Shown in pieces: positions 1 to 8,629 of a stretch of DNA of 64,000 nt. The number at the start of each line of letters is the position of its first letter. Positions within the stretch are counted from its first letter, which is position 1. Source of the DNA: an uncultured Bacteroidales bacterium (lineage in GTDB: Bacteria > Bacteroidota > Bacteroidia > Bacteroidales > Paludibacteraceae); the NCBI GenBank assembly GCA_902780495.1, contig CACZFM010000005.1, positions 42,469 to 106,468 on the forward strand, written 5' to 3'. The notes under the pieces are model-generated. The model worked only from the letters and a program-made list of their open reading frames with translations. It searched no databases and was not told the DNA's origin. The position numbers and the translations under genes were made by a program.

Positions 1-323
1 TGAACAAATGGATTATCTGGGAAATCGTTCATCACTTGATATCGAAATATTTGATGATGCTCCCATAGGTCTCCAAAATTACCTCCGCCCATGAAGACTA
101 GAATAACATCCTTATCAATAGATGGTTTATCGTATGTAGCCTCACTGCATTGATACAGACATCTATGCCCCAATTGTGGTTTTATGTCTTCAAAGGCTTG
201 CCATATTAGCACATCACCCACATTTCGTTGATATGGCAAATCCAATAAAATATAATCATTTGTGATAATAGTTCGAAGAGTTTGTAGAACTATATCCCTC
301 ATTTTGTCAACATGCTCTCTCAT
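1..323 (-). CDS. polysaccharide pyruvyl transferase family protein, 3' end cut by window edge
   Basis: Only the first 107 residues are inside the window; the rest runs off the left edge. The segment around residue 33 (RNVGDVLIW) and the GGGNFGDLW motif at about 79-87 are typical of the CsaB/WcaK-type pyruvyltransferase family, which adds pyruvate ketals to cell-surface polysaccharides, although many members are uncharacterised. The start ATG at 323 overlaps the stop of the upstream radical SAM gene in an ATGA, so the two are probably translationally coupled and last in the glycan operon. The family call rests on the N-terminal motif only; substrate is unknown. Confidence 0.75.
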   Translation of the reverse strand, partial: MREHVDKMRDIVLQTLRTIITNDYILLDLPYQRNVGDVLIWQAFEDIKPQLGHRCLYQCSEATYDKPSIDKDVILVFMGGGNFGDLWEHHQIFRYQVMNDFPDNPFV

Positions 324-1435
324 TTTTTCTTCAGTAGCATTTTTTTGATTTTAACGAATGGTTTAGCCACTTTAAAATAAACTGGTGTTATAACGTTTTC
401 AAAGTCAACCAACGCTTTCTTGATCTTACTATATTCCTTATTGGTTTCATATAGTTTAGAATTCATAAAAGCTTTCATTTCTGGTTGCAACCACTCTGTC
501 CCATCTGCACAAATACGGTTTCTCAAATCTGCGTGCTTTGGTGCAGGTACTTCAGGTATATCTCCGAAACTCAAAAACAAATGACCATTATAGCAATGAG
601 GTTCTGGACAATGGTGACCTACTGCGCAAAAATGAATTGGTTTTTCTATGTTTTTGTATATATTTCTTGAAATGGTTTTACTCGAATAACATTGGCGCAT
701 TAATCCGGAACAAAAATCCATTGTAAAGCTCCAATCTCCGGCATAGCAAAATTCTTTACGTGGTTGCTCAAAGATGGACAATTTGTAATCGAATAATGCA
801 GAATTGTATTTATCACCCCACGTTTTTTTATACTCTCCACGTGTTTGTTGTGTATAGATAGGCAATTTACCGCCTATTCTATGTTCATCTCGTGCCACCG
901 TAATATGTGGAGTTGCCCCCACATATTTCTGAGCAAGTTTTATTGCTTCATCTTGACATGATATTGTATCGTCAGAAGGCACTTGCTCTAATGTGAAAGA
1001 GCAACCTGCATCTTTTACTTTTTTAATGTTTGCAAAGAAACCCTCAAGTAAATTACGCTCTTTTAACTGCGTATAGTGATAAGAAAACTTGAAAAACAAA
1101 TGTGCCGTTAAATCAGGTGGTAGTTGTGCAAATTCATCAAATCGCTTTGATATCGTTCCGTTGGTTACTACCTGAACATAGTGTCCCTCTTCCAAAAGGA
1201 CACGAATATAATCTATTAAATGAGGCAACAACAATGTTTCACCTCCGGCGCAAAATCCAATTAAGCAACTTCCACCCAGTCTTTCTTTTGATAATGCTTT
1301 ACGAAAGAATTCCGGTGTGAATGACACCTTTGGTATAGGTCCATCAAACAATCGCTTCATTGTGATGTAACAATATGAGCACCTCAATGTGCACGTCGTT
1401 ATTGGTACATAAACCTCAATTATTCTTTTAATCAT
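320..1435 (-). CDS. radical SAM protein of the glycan locus
   Basis: 371 residues. The N-terminal CTLRCSYC (Cys15, Cys19, Cys22) is the CX3CX2C site that binds the 4Fe-4S cluster reducing S-adenosylmethionine. A second cysteine-rich stretch at about residues 228-295 (FCYAG, FCSGLMRQC, CPEPHC) could bind an auxiliary cluster as in SPASM/twitch-type enzymes. It sits between an accessory insert and a pyruvyltransferase with which it overlaps by 4 bp, so a role in modifying a sugar or surface glycan is plausible. The substrate cannot be read from sequence. The 35-bp gap upstream shows no promoter; transcription probably comes from the protease promoter near 3.3 kb or from further upstream. Confidence 0.8.
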   Translation of the reverse strand: MIKRIIEVYVPITTCTLRCSYCYITMKRLFDGPIPKVSFTPEFFRKALSKERLGGSCLIGFCAGGETLLLPHLIDYIRVLLEEGHYVQVVTNGTISKRFDEFAQLPPDLTAHLFFKFSYHYTQLKERNLLEGFFANIKKVKDAGCSFTLEQVPSDDTISCQDEAIKLAQKYVGATPHITVARDEHRIGGKLPIYTQQTRGEYKKTWGDKYNSALFDYKLSIFEQPRKEFCYAGDWSFTMDFCSGLMRQCYSSKTISRNIYKNIEKPIHFCAVGHHCPEPHCYNGHLFLSFGDIPEVPAPKHADLRNRICADGTEWLQPEMKAFMNSKLYETNKEYSKIKKALVDFENVITPVYFKVAKPFVKIKKMLLKKK

Positions 1436-1470
1436 ATTATATTGTTTTTTTCTAATAAGTCACTGTATTA

Positions 1471-2535
1471 TTAGCCCATTAAGTCATCTTTCCTCTTCGG
1501 TTCAATCAACTCATCTAATATTTTCTTGGCCTCAATGATATTATCATATTGCGCAGATGCACATTTGCCATAGATATTCACTTCGTTGTTCTTTGGCTGT
1601 CCAAAAACAAATCGACTATTCTTCATATTATATAAGCACAACTTCACCACATCATTCAATCGCTCAGTTTCATCCAATGGCAAAGTAACTTCATGGTGCT
1701 TTATATCCCTTCCAGTATAGAATAGAATATCAAATAGCATTATTTCATCGTCCGAATATGCTTCATATACAGTCATCGGAACTTCATCCGGACTAGGAGT
1801 TAGTAAAGCTTTCACATCTGACAAATGTGTTATTCGAGGCGTTCTATCTACAAAAGTATTTACCTGATCTAAAAATGCCGACACTTTATGAGCCATCGTT
1901 CGATATGCATCCTTGAAGTCTTCCATTTCCTTTATTGGATATGAAATGGTAATTTGATTTGCATAATCATATACCAGACCTTCCAAAGCATAATGCAACT
2001 CATGCATCCTATCATGTAGATTCAGCAAATCAAGGCGCGTATTAGGATGCATTTGTTTGAGTTCCTTGTTAATCGGATAGCGCATACTCATCGACTGATC
2101 ATCGAAATGATTAATCTCCTTGATGTAATGCTCCACGATATTCAGATTCACCGTCGTGCCTACCCTATCCTTCATTGCCTTCAATGTTGGTTTCGCTGCA
2201 TTCCAAAGTTCAACTAAGTTGTGTCCTATCTTCAAAAAATCCTTGTATTCTTCTTCCGTCTTGCATGCGTACTTAACATAGATAAATTTAAGATATAACT
2301 CTACAAAATGCCGATAGCAGAAACACATTGTGATTCCCAGACTATCAATCACGCTATACTGCCCGCGAGACTGTTGTATCTTCTCGTAAAGTGAACATGC
2401 ACTCTCATAGTACGCATCTGCGTATCGTGCAAATGCATACGCACCCGTTCCTTCCCATCCAAAGTGACAATATTGGCTCGGATCTACACTCCGACCATCT
2501 GTCACTTCTTTGAATATCACATCATCTATTTTCAT
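1471..2535 (-). CDS. uncharacterised helical protein, possibly HEPN-like, paired with a protease
   Basis: About 354 residues from the ATG at 2535, which lies 4 bp beyond the protease stop; an alternative ATG at 2556 would overlap the protease by 17 bp. I do not recognise a named family. The stretch around residues 75-112 (RHFVELYLKF, then GHNLVELW about 20 residues later) resembles the helical core of HEPN-type proteins, many of which are RNases or nucleotide-binding helpers in defence and toxin systems, but a clean RX4-6H motif is not evident. No signal peptide or membrane segment. Tight coupling to the trypsin-like protease suggests the two work together; the protease could cut or activate this protein. 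Function unknown. Confidence 0.6.
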   Translation of the reverse strand: MKIDDVIFKEVTDGRSVDPSQYCHFGWEGTGAYAFARYADAYYESACSLYEKIQQSRGQYSVIDSLGITMCFCYRHFVELYLKFIYVKYACKTEEEYKDFLKIGHNLVELWNAAKPTLKAMKDRVGTTVNLNIVEHYIKEINHFDDQSMSMRYPINKELKQMHPNTRLDLLNLHDRMHELHYALEGLVYDYANQITISYPIKEMEDFKDAYRTMAHKVSAFLDQVNTFVDRTPRITHLSDVKALLTPSPDEVPMTVYEAYSDDEIMLFDILFYTGRDIKHHEVTLPLDETERLNDVVKLCLYNMKNSRFVFGQPKNNEVNIYGKCASAQYDNIIEAKKILDELIEPKRKDDLMG

Positions 2536-2539
2536 GCTT

Positions 2540-3247
2540 TTACCATAATATATCATTCAAATAATACGCAGGTGTTACTAAAGCTAACTTACCTCCTGTT
2601 ATATCCGACATAGTACCATGAATCAATCCTTTGATTTTAGTCCCTTTCCCGGATGTGGTAGTTAATGCACCCATTACTCTATAACCTAAGTCTAATACCG
2701 GTCCTCCACTATATCCTCCCATACTTGGTTGCTCCAAACAGAAAAAATCAGATGGAGTGCCGGTATCTGCTCTCGACAATGTAATAAATGACGATGCCGC
2801 AAAAGAGCGGAATGTAAGAGGAGAGAATTTACCCGAGCTCCCTAATCCGCTGGGAAAACCAACGACTGTCAATTCATCATCTCGCGAAATCTCATCTTCC
2901 GAGACATCAAAAATATCGTATGGTGCGAAGTGTTTCTCAAATAATGCCGAGCAGGACGATATATCCATGCGGCATACAGCCATATCAGCCTTAGGATGGT
3001 ACTTCCATGTAAGGGTCGGATTAACCGTAGAGAATTTTATCTCCAACGCACCGCCTTTACCATTATGCATCACTATCGTTGTATTCGCGTTTGTCTCCCG
3101 TGCCACATGAGCTGCAGTTAGGAGATAAGGAAATCCGTCTTTATGCACAAAGGTTCCTGTACCTACACTCTTTTTAATTGGCGATACAGGTGTACTTAAC
3201 ATACAAACGAACGCACCTAATTGATCTCTATATACTATATTTGCCAT
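2540..3247 (-). CDS. trypsin-like serine protease, cytoplasmic
   Basis: 235 residues with a full chymotrypsin-fold triad: His47 in LLTAAHVA, Asp88 in HPKADMAV and Ser180 in GGYSGGPV. There is no signal peptide, so it should act in the cytoplasm, unlike DegP/HtrA relatives, and there is no PDZ domain. It is the first gene behind a good promoter (3280-3311) and is followed at once by the possible HEPN-like gene. Short cytoplasmic trypsin-like proteases next to effector genes are recurrent in anti-phage systems (established for several defence families); whether this is such a case is inference. It could also be an ordinary regulatory protease. Confidence 0.85.
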   Translation of the reverse strand: MANIVYRDQLGAFVCMLSTPVSPIKKSVGTGTFVHKDGFPYLLTAAHVARETNANTTIVMHNGKGGALEIKFSTVNPTLTWKYHPKADMAVCRMDISSCSALFEKHFAPYDIFDVSEDEISRDDELTVVGFPSGLGSSGKFSPLTFRSFAASSFITLSRADTGTPSDFFCLEQPSMGGYSGGPVLDLGYRVMGALTTTSGKGTKIKGLIHGTMSDITGGKLALVTPAYYLNDILW

Positions 3248-3279
3248 ATCACTTCTATAATATTACACAAATCGGCGCG

Positions 3280-3311
3280 CAAAGTTACAAAAAAAAAATG
3301 ACATATACAAA
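3280..3311 (-). promoter_or_regulatory. Bacteroidetes-type promoter for the protease pair
   Basis: On the minus strand a TTTG (-33 box, 3308-3311) is followed after exactly 20 bp by TAACTTTG (-7 box, 3280-3287), matching TAnnTTTG. The spacer holds a run of ten T. This gives the protease and its partner their own transcription start, separate from the upstream nuclease gene. Confidence 0.75.
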
Positions 3312-3370
3312 TGTTTATGCCCGATTCTTTCATTTTTCTGCATTTTGTAACAATTATTGCTATTTTATGC

Positions 3371-4432
3371 TTAAAAAGGATGTGTTTGTGTATTATAACT
3401 CAGTTTACATAAGCGACTCAATTCGTCCGCATATGATCTTACTGCCTCCTCATAGGGATGTAATAGTTCCGCTATCTTCATCACATCAATGCTTGCCGAA
3501 TCCTTGGCAAAATGCTTACCCCCCACTTCCGCTATTGTCATATATCTTCCGGGTCTTAATACATGCGGACGATGCACTAGACCGTTAGCATGGGCAATAA
3601 AAGCTTTTGAGTGTTTATGTAGCAACTCACGACGCAGAGCTTTTTGATGTTCATCATATCGCGGCTCATTTAGAGCCGTTATCTTTACCAATAATTTAAA
3701 ATGATCTAAATAAGGTATCTTTTTCGCAGCGCACCATTGCGGAAAAGAAAACTCCAGATACATTTTGCAATCCGGCAGTGTGACCCACGTCCAATTCAAC
3801 ACATGATTACCTTTATTCGGGTTGCTAACATACGACCATTTCGAATTTGGCAAGACACGCTCCAAATCCTTGTAAAAACCAATCAGTTGCGCGGTACTCC
3901 ATACATCTGATTGGCGGTATGAATGAGTAGCATCTTCCCATCCGCGCAACCTATCAACGAAAGAACGAAATATCTCATTTTCGCTCTTGCAGCTCTCTAA
4001 TGATTGAAGCAAATCCGCTCGAGTGATGACGGTATATTTATCTACCTCTTCTATTCTCTTTTTTTGCTCTTCCGATTCATCACCTGTCTTAATGTACAAC
4101 TTCACTTTTGGATCATCTATTGCTTCTGAGTATCGTTTAAGTTGATCACCATGTTTATATGTATGCACCTTGTCTTCTATGATCACGCTCAAGTCTTTGT
4201 TAATCGTTAGTAGCACATCAATATGCTCATATTGCCTCCTCACCTCAACGGTACGAATTTCTTCACTATAATCAGTCAGTTGTATCGCGATATACTTTTG
4301 CAAGAATGTACGTGCACAGGCTTGCAGTTCAGTATCATCTGTCATCAACTCATCTGCCCATCTACAAAACCATGCCAAAAATGCATCTTGGCTTAACTCT
4401 GATGTTGCATAATCAAATAGATTGGGTCTCAT
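3371..4432 (-). CDS. PD-(D/E)XK nuclease superfamily protein
   Basis: 353 residues from the ATG at 4432, which lies 9 bp after the wecB stop; the longer reading from 4474 would overlap wecB and adds a non-conserved 14-residue extension. The N-terminus LFDYATSELSQDAFLAW is characteristic of a Pfam PD-(D/E)XK family (PF14281) often found in defence or accessory islands. Catalytic residues are visible: Asp72 in HIDVLLT, then Glu86 and Lys88 in IIEDK, followed by a conserved HGDQLKRY helix. Probably a Mg-dependent DNA nuclease; target unknown. It interrupts an otherwise glycan-only operon, pointing to acquisition as an accessory cargo gene. Confidence 0.8.
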   Translation of the reverse strand: MRPNLFDYATSELSQDAFLAWFCRWADELMTDDTELQACARTFLQKYIAIQLTDYSEEIRTVEVRRQYEHIDVLLTINKDLSVIIEDKVHTYKHGDQLKRYSEAIDDPKVKLYIKTGDESEEQKKRIEEVDKYTVITRADLLQSLESCKSENEIFRSFVDRLRGWEDATHSYRQSDVWSTAQLIGFYKDLERVLPNSKWSYVSNPNKGNHVLNWTWVTLPDCKMYLEFSFPQWCAAKKIPYLDHFKLLVKITALNEPRYDEHQKALRRELLHKHSKAFIAHANGLVHRPHVLRPGRYMTIAEVGGKHFAKDSASIDVMKIAELLHPYEEAVRSYADELSRLCKLSYNTQTHPF

Positions 4433-4440
4433 TACAAGTG

Positions 4441-5613
4441 CTATTTTGCCAAAAACTCTGCTATTCTTCCGCAAGCCAGTCCGTCACCGTAAGGGTTGAC
4501 GGCTTGTGACATACGCTGATACGCTTCCGCATCATCCAGTAACGTACTTACTTCATTCACAATCTTATCATAATTTGTTCCAACCAGATGTACCGTCCCG
4601 GACTCCAACGCCTCCGGACGTTCGGTGGTGTCACGCATCACCAATACCGGTTTACCTAATCCCGGAGCTTCTTCTTGGATGCCACCGGAGTCAGTAAGGA
4701 CGATGGTGCTCTGTTCCATCAGATACACAAAGCTGAGGTATTCGAGCGGATCTATTAGAAATAGATTGTGTAGGGTGTATGGTGTATGGTGTACGGGATC
4801 GATTTCGCCGAAAACCTCTTTTATCGGTTTTCGGACATTCGGATTGAGGTGCATCGGATAAACAAAATCCACATCCGGATATTTTGCAGCCAAATCACGT
4901 ATTGCCGTGCACATACTGATAAACCCATCTCCGAAGTTCTCACGCCGATGCCCGGTTATCAGCACCAATCGCCGACTCCCATCCAACCGCGTTGTGTCAT
5001 ATCCTGCATCCTTCAGCACATTGCGCAGTTGCCCCTGCAATGCCACATCGTTCTTAATCTTCTCCACCACCATATACAGCGCATCAATCACCGTATTTCC
5101 CGTTACGAGAATCTTATCCTCACTCACATTCTCTCGCATCAGATTAGCCTTCGCCAACGGTGTCGGTGCAAAATGATACGTTGCAATCCGTCCCGTCATC
5201 AGTCGGTTCATCTCCTCCGGCCAGGGACTGTAAATGTTCCCCGTCCGTAACCCGGCTTCCACATGCCCCACCGGTATCTGCTGATAAAACGCAGCCAACG
5301 CCGCAGCCGTACTCGTCGTCGTGTCTCCGTGAACCAGCACCACATCGGGTTGTACCGCTTTCAGCACATCCCGCATACCTACCAGCACCCGACTCGTCAC
5401 GTCGTACAAGTCCTGATTCGCTTGCATGATGTTCAGGTCATAATCCGGTATGATATCAAAAATATGCAACACTTGGTCAAGCATCTGCCGATGCTGACCG
5501 GTGACTGCAACCACGGTACGGAATTGCTCCGGTTGCGACTGCAGCTTCTTTACCAACGGCGCCATCTTAATGGCTTCCGGACGGGTGCCAAAAACTAATA
5601 ATATTGTTTTCAT
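4441..5613 (-). CDS. wecB: UDP-N-acetylglucosamine 2-epimerase (non-hydrolysing)
   Basis: 390 residues. Interconverts UDP-GlcNAc and UDP-ManNAc, giving ManNAc-type precursors for surface polysaccharide. Family marks are GTRPEAIK at 9-16, HGDTTTS near 95, HVEAGLRTG near 117, the GHRRENFG nucleotide-site loop near 221 and DSGGIQEE near 308. The segment at about 273-283 (DPVHHTPYTLH) looks longer than usual for the family and is encoded by a 7-bp tandem array at 4765-4799. The gene lies 5 bp after the upstream glycosyltransferase, inside the glycan operon. Function is secure; the effect of the repeat-coded insertion on the enzyme is unknown. Confidence 0.95.
   Translation of the reverse strand: MKTILLVFGTRPEAIKMAPLVKKLQSQPEQFRTVVAVTGQHRQMLDQVLHIFDIIPDYDLNIMQANQDLYDVTSRVLVGMRDVLKAVQPDVVLVHGDTTTSTAAALAAFYQQIPVGHVEAGLRTGNIYSPWPEEMNRLMTGRIATYHFAPTPLAKANLMRENVSEDKILVTGNTVIDALYMVVEKIKNDVALQGQLRNVLKDAGYDTTRLDGSRRLVLITGHRRENFGDGFISMCTAIRDLAAKYPDVDFVYPMHLNPNVRKPIKEVFGEIDPVHHTPYTLHNLFLIDPLEYLSFVYLMEQSTIVLTDSGGIQEEAPGLGKPVLVMRDTTERPEALESGTVHLVGTNYDKIVNEVSTLLDDAEAYQRMSQAVNPYGDGLACGRIAEFLAK
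4765..4799. repeat. 7-bp tandem array inside wecB (5 units)
   Basis: Five consecutive heptamers, two of them identical (ATGGTGT), the others one to three changes away. The array encodes an apparent extra loop at about WecB residues 273-283 and leaves the frame open. Confidence 0.8.
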
Positions 5614-5618
5614 AATAT

Positions 5619-6692
5619 TTATTGAATTCCTAACAATTTCAAACTAGCTTCCGGTGTGCCATACTTTTCCCAATACTCTCTTGCCCCTTTCTCTAACTTA
5701 TGCCGATAGTCCGGATGCGCTAAAATATACTCTATCGTTTCGCGCATGGATTCTTCCGTGTCTTCTACGAAATGGATATTCTTTCCGTGCTCCAACGGAT
5801 ACGGTAAATCATTGCTCAACTTTGTCGAAACAATACATTTCCCTAACGCCAAATACTCGCCTAACTTCCATCCATGACAATCCCAAAATGCCGGTGTGTT
5901 AAATACCAATGCACTATGTTTCGTCTTTTCAATCCATTGGTCGAACGGCTCTCCATGTGTTGCTAACACATCTGCAAATTTCTCATTCGACGAAGAACTA
6001 TCTCCCAACAAGCCACCTTCATATATTAAACCCTCAATAGATTTGCAAGCGCGGATGAAATGAGCACGACGAAGATTGACTGTTTCGTCATTCTTGTTTT
6101 CATCATTACTATACCACAGCGTACTCAAGAAGAATATGTAATTGTCTTCGGATGGTATATCGTTCACGTATGTCGATAGCGGTTCTCGATTTTTCCATGT
6201 TCGATAGCGTCTTCCGAAATAGTGTCTCAAATTGGTTACTCTGTTTACATCCATCTTTTGTACATACTTATTATACTCCACTCTATTTAGTACGATAGAG
6301 AGAATCGGCACTAATTGTCGAATAGCATTTATAACTACGTTTGCTAAAGATTTTCCAACCCGGGTACCAAAAGACGGAACTATAGATACAAGTTTAGGAT
6401 ATTCATCTTTAGGATAATGAGCAAAGTTCGCATTCACGCACCCATACACATCACACCATTCGTAATCTTTTTCCAATACTTTATACGAATCGTTTAAGTG
6501 AAGGAACACATGCTTCTGAACTGCACCGTTTTGAATAACAAAACGCATATCATTTCCCAAGTCATCTAATTCTTTAAATGGCTTTAGTTTATACGAAATA
6601 TTTTCTTTCCCAAATAAATTTTGGAGACCTACCACGTAATAGGATCCGTATGCATAATTGCTGCGAGGATCAATAATTATTTCCATACTCAC
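5619..6692 (-). CDS. glycosyltransferase, GT-B-like
   Basis: 357 residues, no signal peptide. The C-terminal half has the look of a GT-B donor-binding domain: FADVLATHG, a tryptophan-rich stretch, then GEYLALGKCIVS and a final helical tail, as in exostosin-like and family-1-type transferases. The N-terminal half is poorly recognisable. It starts with an ATGA overlap (4 bp) with the preceding family-2 glycosyltransferase, so the two are co-translated. Probably adds one sugar to the surface glycan; donor and acceptor cannot be deduced. Confidence 0.75.
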   Translation of the reverse strand: MSMEIIIDPRSNYAYGSYYVVGLQNLFGKENISYKLKPFKELDDLGNDMRFVIQNGAVQKHVFLHLNDSYKVLEKDYEWCDVYGCVNANFAHYPKDEYPKLVSIVPSFGTRVGKSLANVVINAIRQLVPILSIVLNRVEYNKYVQKMDVNRVTNLRHYFGRRYRTWKNREPLSTYVNDIPSEDNYIFFLSTLWYSNDENKNDETVNLRRAHFIRACKSIEGLIYEGGLLGDSSSSNEKFADVLATHGEPFDQWIEKTKHSALVFNTPAFWDCHGWKLGEYLALGKCIVSTKLSNDLPYPLEHGKNIHFVEDTEESMRETIEYILAHPDYRHKLEKGAREYWEKYGTPEASLKLLGIQ

Positions 6693-7747
6693 TTAAAATA
6701 GTTTTTTAGATGGATAAACCATACTAATATTAACGGATGAATGTTCGCCAGACGAATCTTTCGTAGAGTCTTTTTCGAATCCGTTGTCTTACTTAATGGA
6801 AAGACTTTTAATCCGTTCAACTTATTAACATAATCTTTACGTACAGCAAATAGATATATCCCGACATTCGTCAATAGAGAGATTACCGCATGAGCCTCCA
6901 TCCGCTTATACCATGCAATCACTCTCTCTTTCCACCTATCGTCTATCGACAATCTACCATCGACGATTGACTTTCTCTCATCTTCCAAATACTTAAGAAG
7001 AAGCACAAAACCATCTGCCTTTCGTATCTGCATCATAGGATTCTTCGTCTTTACGAGCGAATCACTCCGCTCCAAATAGTTATAAACCACCATATCGCAA
7101 ATATTCATACGCCCTGCTTTCATCAGCACTAGCGGCAGCCATGGCGTATCGTCATAATAGTCCCCCGTAAAGCACCATATTCCATTCTCCGTAATGATCT
7201 CGCGTCGATACATATAGCGCCAAATATTGCACGCTATATCCAATCGCGTAGCGATGAACTCCGCACCACTCATCAATTTAGACGAATAATCAAATCGCTT
7301 TTCAAAAGCAGGTTTCTCCACCGGCTGATAATTCTCATCAACACTCTGATAATTGAACCGAAGCATATCCAAATTCTCCTCCTCCATCTGCCGCACCAAC
7401 TTCCCATATACGTTCGGCTCTACATAATCATCCGGATCCACGAAACACAGATACTTACCAGTTGCATAACGCATTCCATTATTACGCGCACCGGACGGGC
7501 CCTGATTCTCCTGATCCAAAACGATGATACATGGATGCTTCTTCCCGATCTCTCTTGCCATCTTTGCCGAATTATCCGGAGATCCATCGTTTACACATAT
7601 GATTTCCATCTCCGATTCCGGGATGTCTTGATTAAGAATGGACAATAAACACTTCTCTAGCCACTTGGCTGAGTTATAGAGAGGTATTATGAAGGAGATT
7701 GTCTTTCCTCTTGATGTATTATGTATTATGTTTGATGTTTGTTTCAT
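6689..7747 (-). CDS. glycosyltransferase family 2
   Basis: 352 residues with a GT-A fold: FIIPLYNS at 19-26, VNDGSPDN at 52-59 for nucleotide binding and DPDD at 104-107 as the metal-binding DXD equivalent. The first 15 residues precede the fold and are encoded by a 7-bp repeat array at the gene start; a second array at 6935-6969 encodes a charged loop at about residues 260-271. Overlaps the SDR stop by 4 bp upstream and the next glycosyltransferase by 4 bp downstream. Likely acts at the cytoplasmic face of the membrane in glycan assembly; specificity unknown. Confidence 0.9.
   Translation of the reverse strand: MKQTSNIIHNTSRGKTISFIIPLYNSAKWLEKCLLSILNQDIPESEMEIICVNDGSPDNSAKMAREIGKKHPCIIVLDQENQGPSGARNNGMRYATGKYLCFVDPDDYVEPNVYGKLVRQMEEENLDMLRFNYQSVDENYQPVEKPAFEKRFDYSSKLMSGAEFIATRLDIACNIWRYMYRREIITENGIWCFTGDYYDDTPWLPLVLMKAGRMNICDMVVYNYLERSDSLVKTKNPMMQIRKADGFVLLLKYLEDERKSIVDGRLSIDDRWKERVIAWYKRMEAHAVISLLTNVGIYLFAVRKDYVNKLNGLKVFPLSKTTDSKKTLRKIRLANIHPLILVWFIHLKNYFK
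6935..6969. repeat. 7-bp tandem array inside a GT2 gene (5 units)
   Basis: Five heptamers of the type TCTATCG with one to three changes per unit. In frame it codes for a loop rich in Ser, Ile, Asp and Arg near the C-terminal part of the glycosyltransferase. Confidence 0.75.
7711..7745. repeat. 7-bp tandem array at the 5' end of a GT2 gene (5 units)
   Basis: Heptamers alternate TTGATGT and ATTATGT, the fifth being degenerate. The array spans the first codons of the glycosyltransferase, next to its overlap with the SDR gene, and supplies a non-conserved N-terminal extension. Confidence 0.8.
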
Positions 7748-8562
7748 TTATAATGATTGGCTTGGTTACAAGGAAAGATTTCTCCGGAGACGCATTTGCT
7801 TGCATCCGACATAAGGAAGACGGCCACCTCTGCCAACTCATCCGGCACAATATACCGTTTCCCGACTGCACCTTTCAAGTACAGATCTTCGTACATTTCA
7901 GGATGTCCTTTTGTGTCAGCCGTCACTCCGGGTGCAATACCATTGATATGCACACCTTGTAGCGCAAAGCGTCTCGCAATGCCGGCAATGATGTTACCTA
8001 TCGCAGCTTTCGTCATGCCGTACGGAGCATCATCGGGATAGAGTCCACGTTCAGAGGTGATAAACAGCACACTCGAAGATGGCACCTTCTTCTCCGTCAC
8101 ATATTGTACAAACGCTTGCGTCAAGAAGAACGGACTCTTTACGTTAAGCAAGAACTGCTCATCGTAACTCTTTTCCGTCACATTCAGGAACCCATTATCG
8201 ATATTGCATACTCCGGCATTATTCACCAATCCCGTCAAACCACCCATAGCCTCAGCCGTCTGCTTAATCAGTTCCGGCAATTGGGCAATATTGGTTACAT
8301 CACAAGCCAAACTCTTGCACCCCAACTCAGCCACAGCTTTCTGCAGTGCATCCTCATTGCGACCAACAATCAGCACTTCCGCACCTTCGGCAATAAATCG
8401 CTTCGCCAACATATACCCTATCCCGCGACTACCACCAGTAATCAGGATCTTATGTCCATCAAGGGTTTGCCCATGCTCAATGGTCGTTATTCCGGCATTT
8501 ATCTTCTGCACAGGTATTCCCTTCCATACCCACTGCCATAATCTATATAAATACTGCTTCAT
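7744..8562 (-). CDS. SDR family NAD(P)-dependent oxidoreductase
   Basis: 272 residues from the ATG at 8562; an open frame extends to 8619 but that part is made of repeat-derived sequence and overlaps the four-helix-bundle cassette. Rossmann motif TGGSRGIG at 42-49, NNAG at 114-117 and catalytic Ser170, Tyr181 and Lys185 (YGMTK) are intact. About 35 residues precede the fold, with a Trp-rich start. SDR enzymes in glycan loci reduce or epimerise sugar or lipid-carrier intermediates, but this one could act on another small molecule. Its 3' end overlaps the downstream GT2 by 4 bp. Confidence 0.88.
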   Translation of the reverse strand: MKQYLYRLWQWVWKGIPVQKINAGITTIEHGQTLDGHKILITGGSRGIGYMLAKRFIAEGAEVLIVGRNEDALQKAVAELGCKSLACDVTNIAQLPELIKQTAEAMGGLTGLVNNAGVCNIDNGFLNVTEKSYDEQFLLNVKSPFFLTQAFVQYVTEKKVPSSSVLFITSERGLYPDDAPYGMTKAAIGNIIAGIARRFALQGVHINGIAPGVTADTKGHPEMYEDLYLKGAVGKRYIVPDELAEVAVFLMSDASKCVSGEIFPCNQANHYK

Positions 8563-8573
8563 ATTCTTGATTT

Positions 8574-8629
8574 GTTTATGGTTTACTGTGTAATGTTTAA
8601 ACATTCTTACACTTTCCACCTTCCACAGT
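8574..8629. repeat. 7-bp array bounding four-helix cassette 1, 3' side (about 8 units)
   Basis: Eight consecutive heptamers, from GTTTATG, GTTTACT to CCACCTT, CCACAGT. It codes for the tail of the extended four-helix reading frame and contains the 11-nt arm TGTGTAATGTT (8587-8597), whose exact reverse complement lies at 9008-9018 on the other side of the gene. Confidence 0.75.

Noticed and set aside
4433..4474. longer nuclease start at 4474
   Set aside because: It would overlap wecB by 34 bp, and the family begins close to the later Met before RPNLFDYA.
8563..8619. longer SDR start at 8619
   Set aside because: The added codons are heptamer repeat sequence overlapping the four-helix cassette; the start at 8562 fits the conserved protein.
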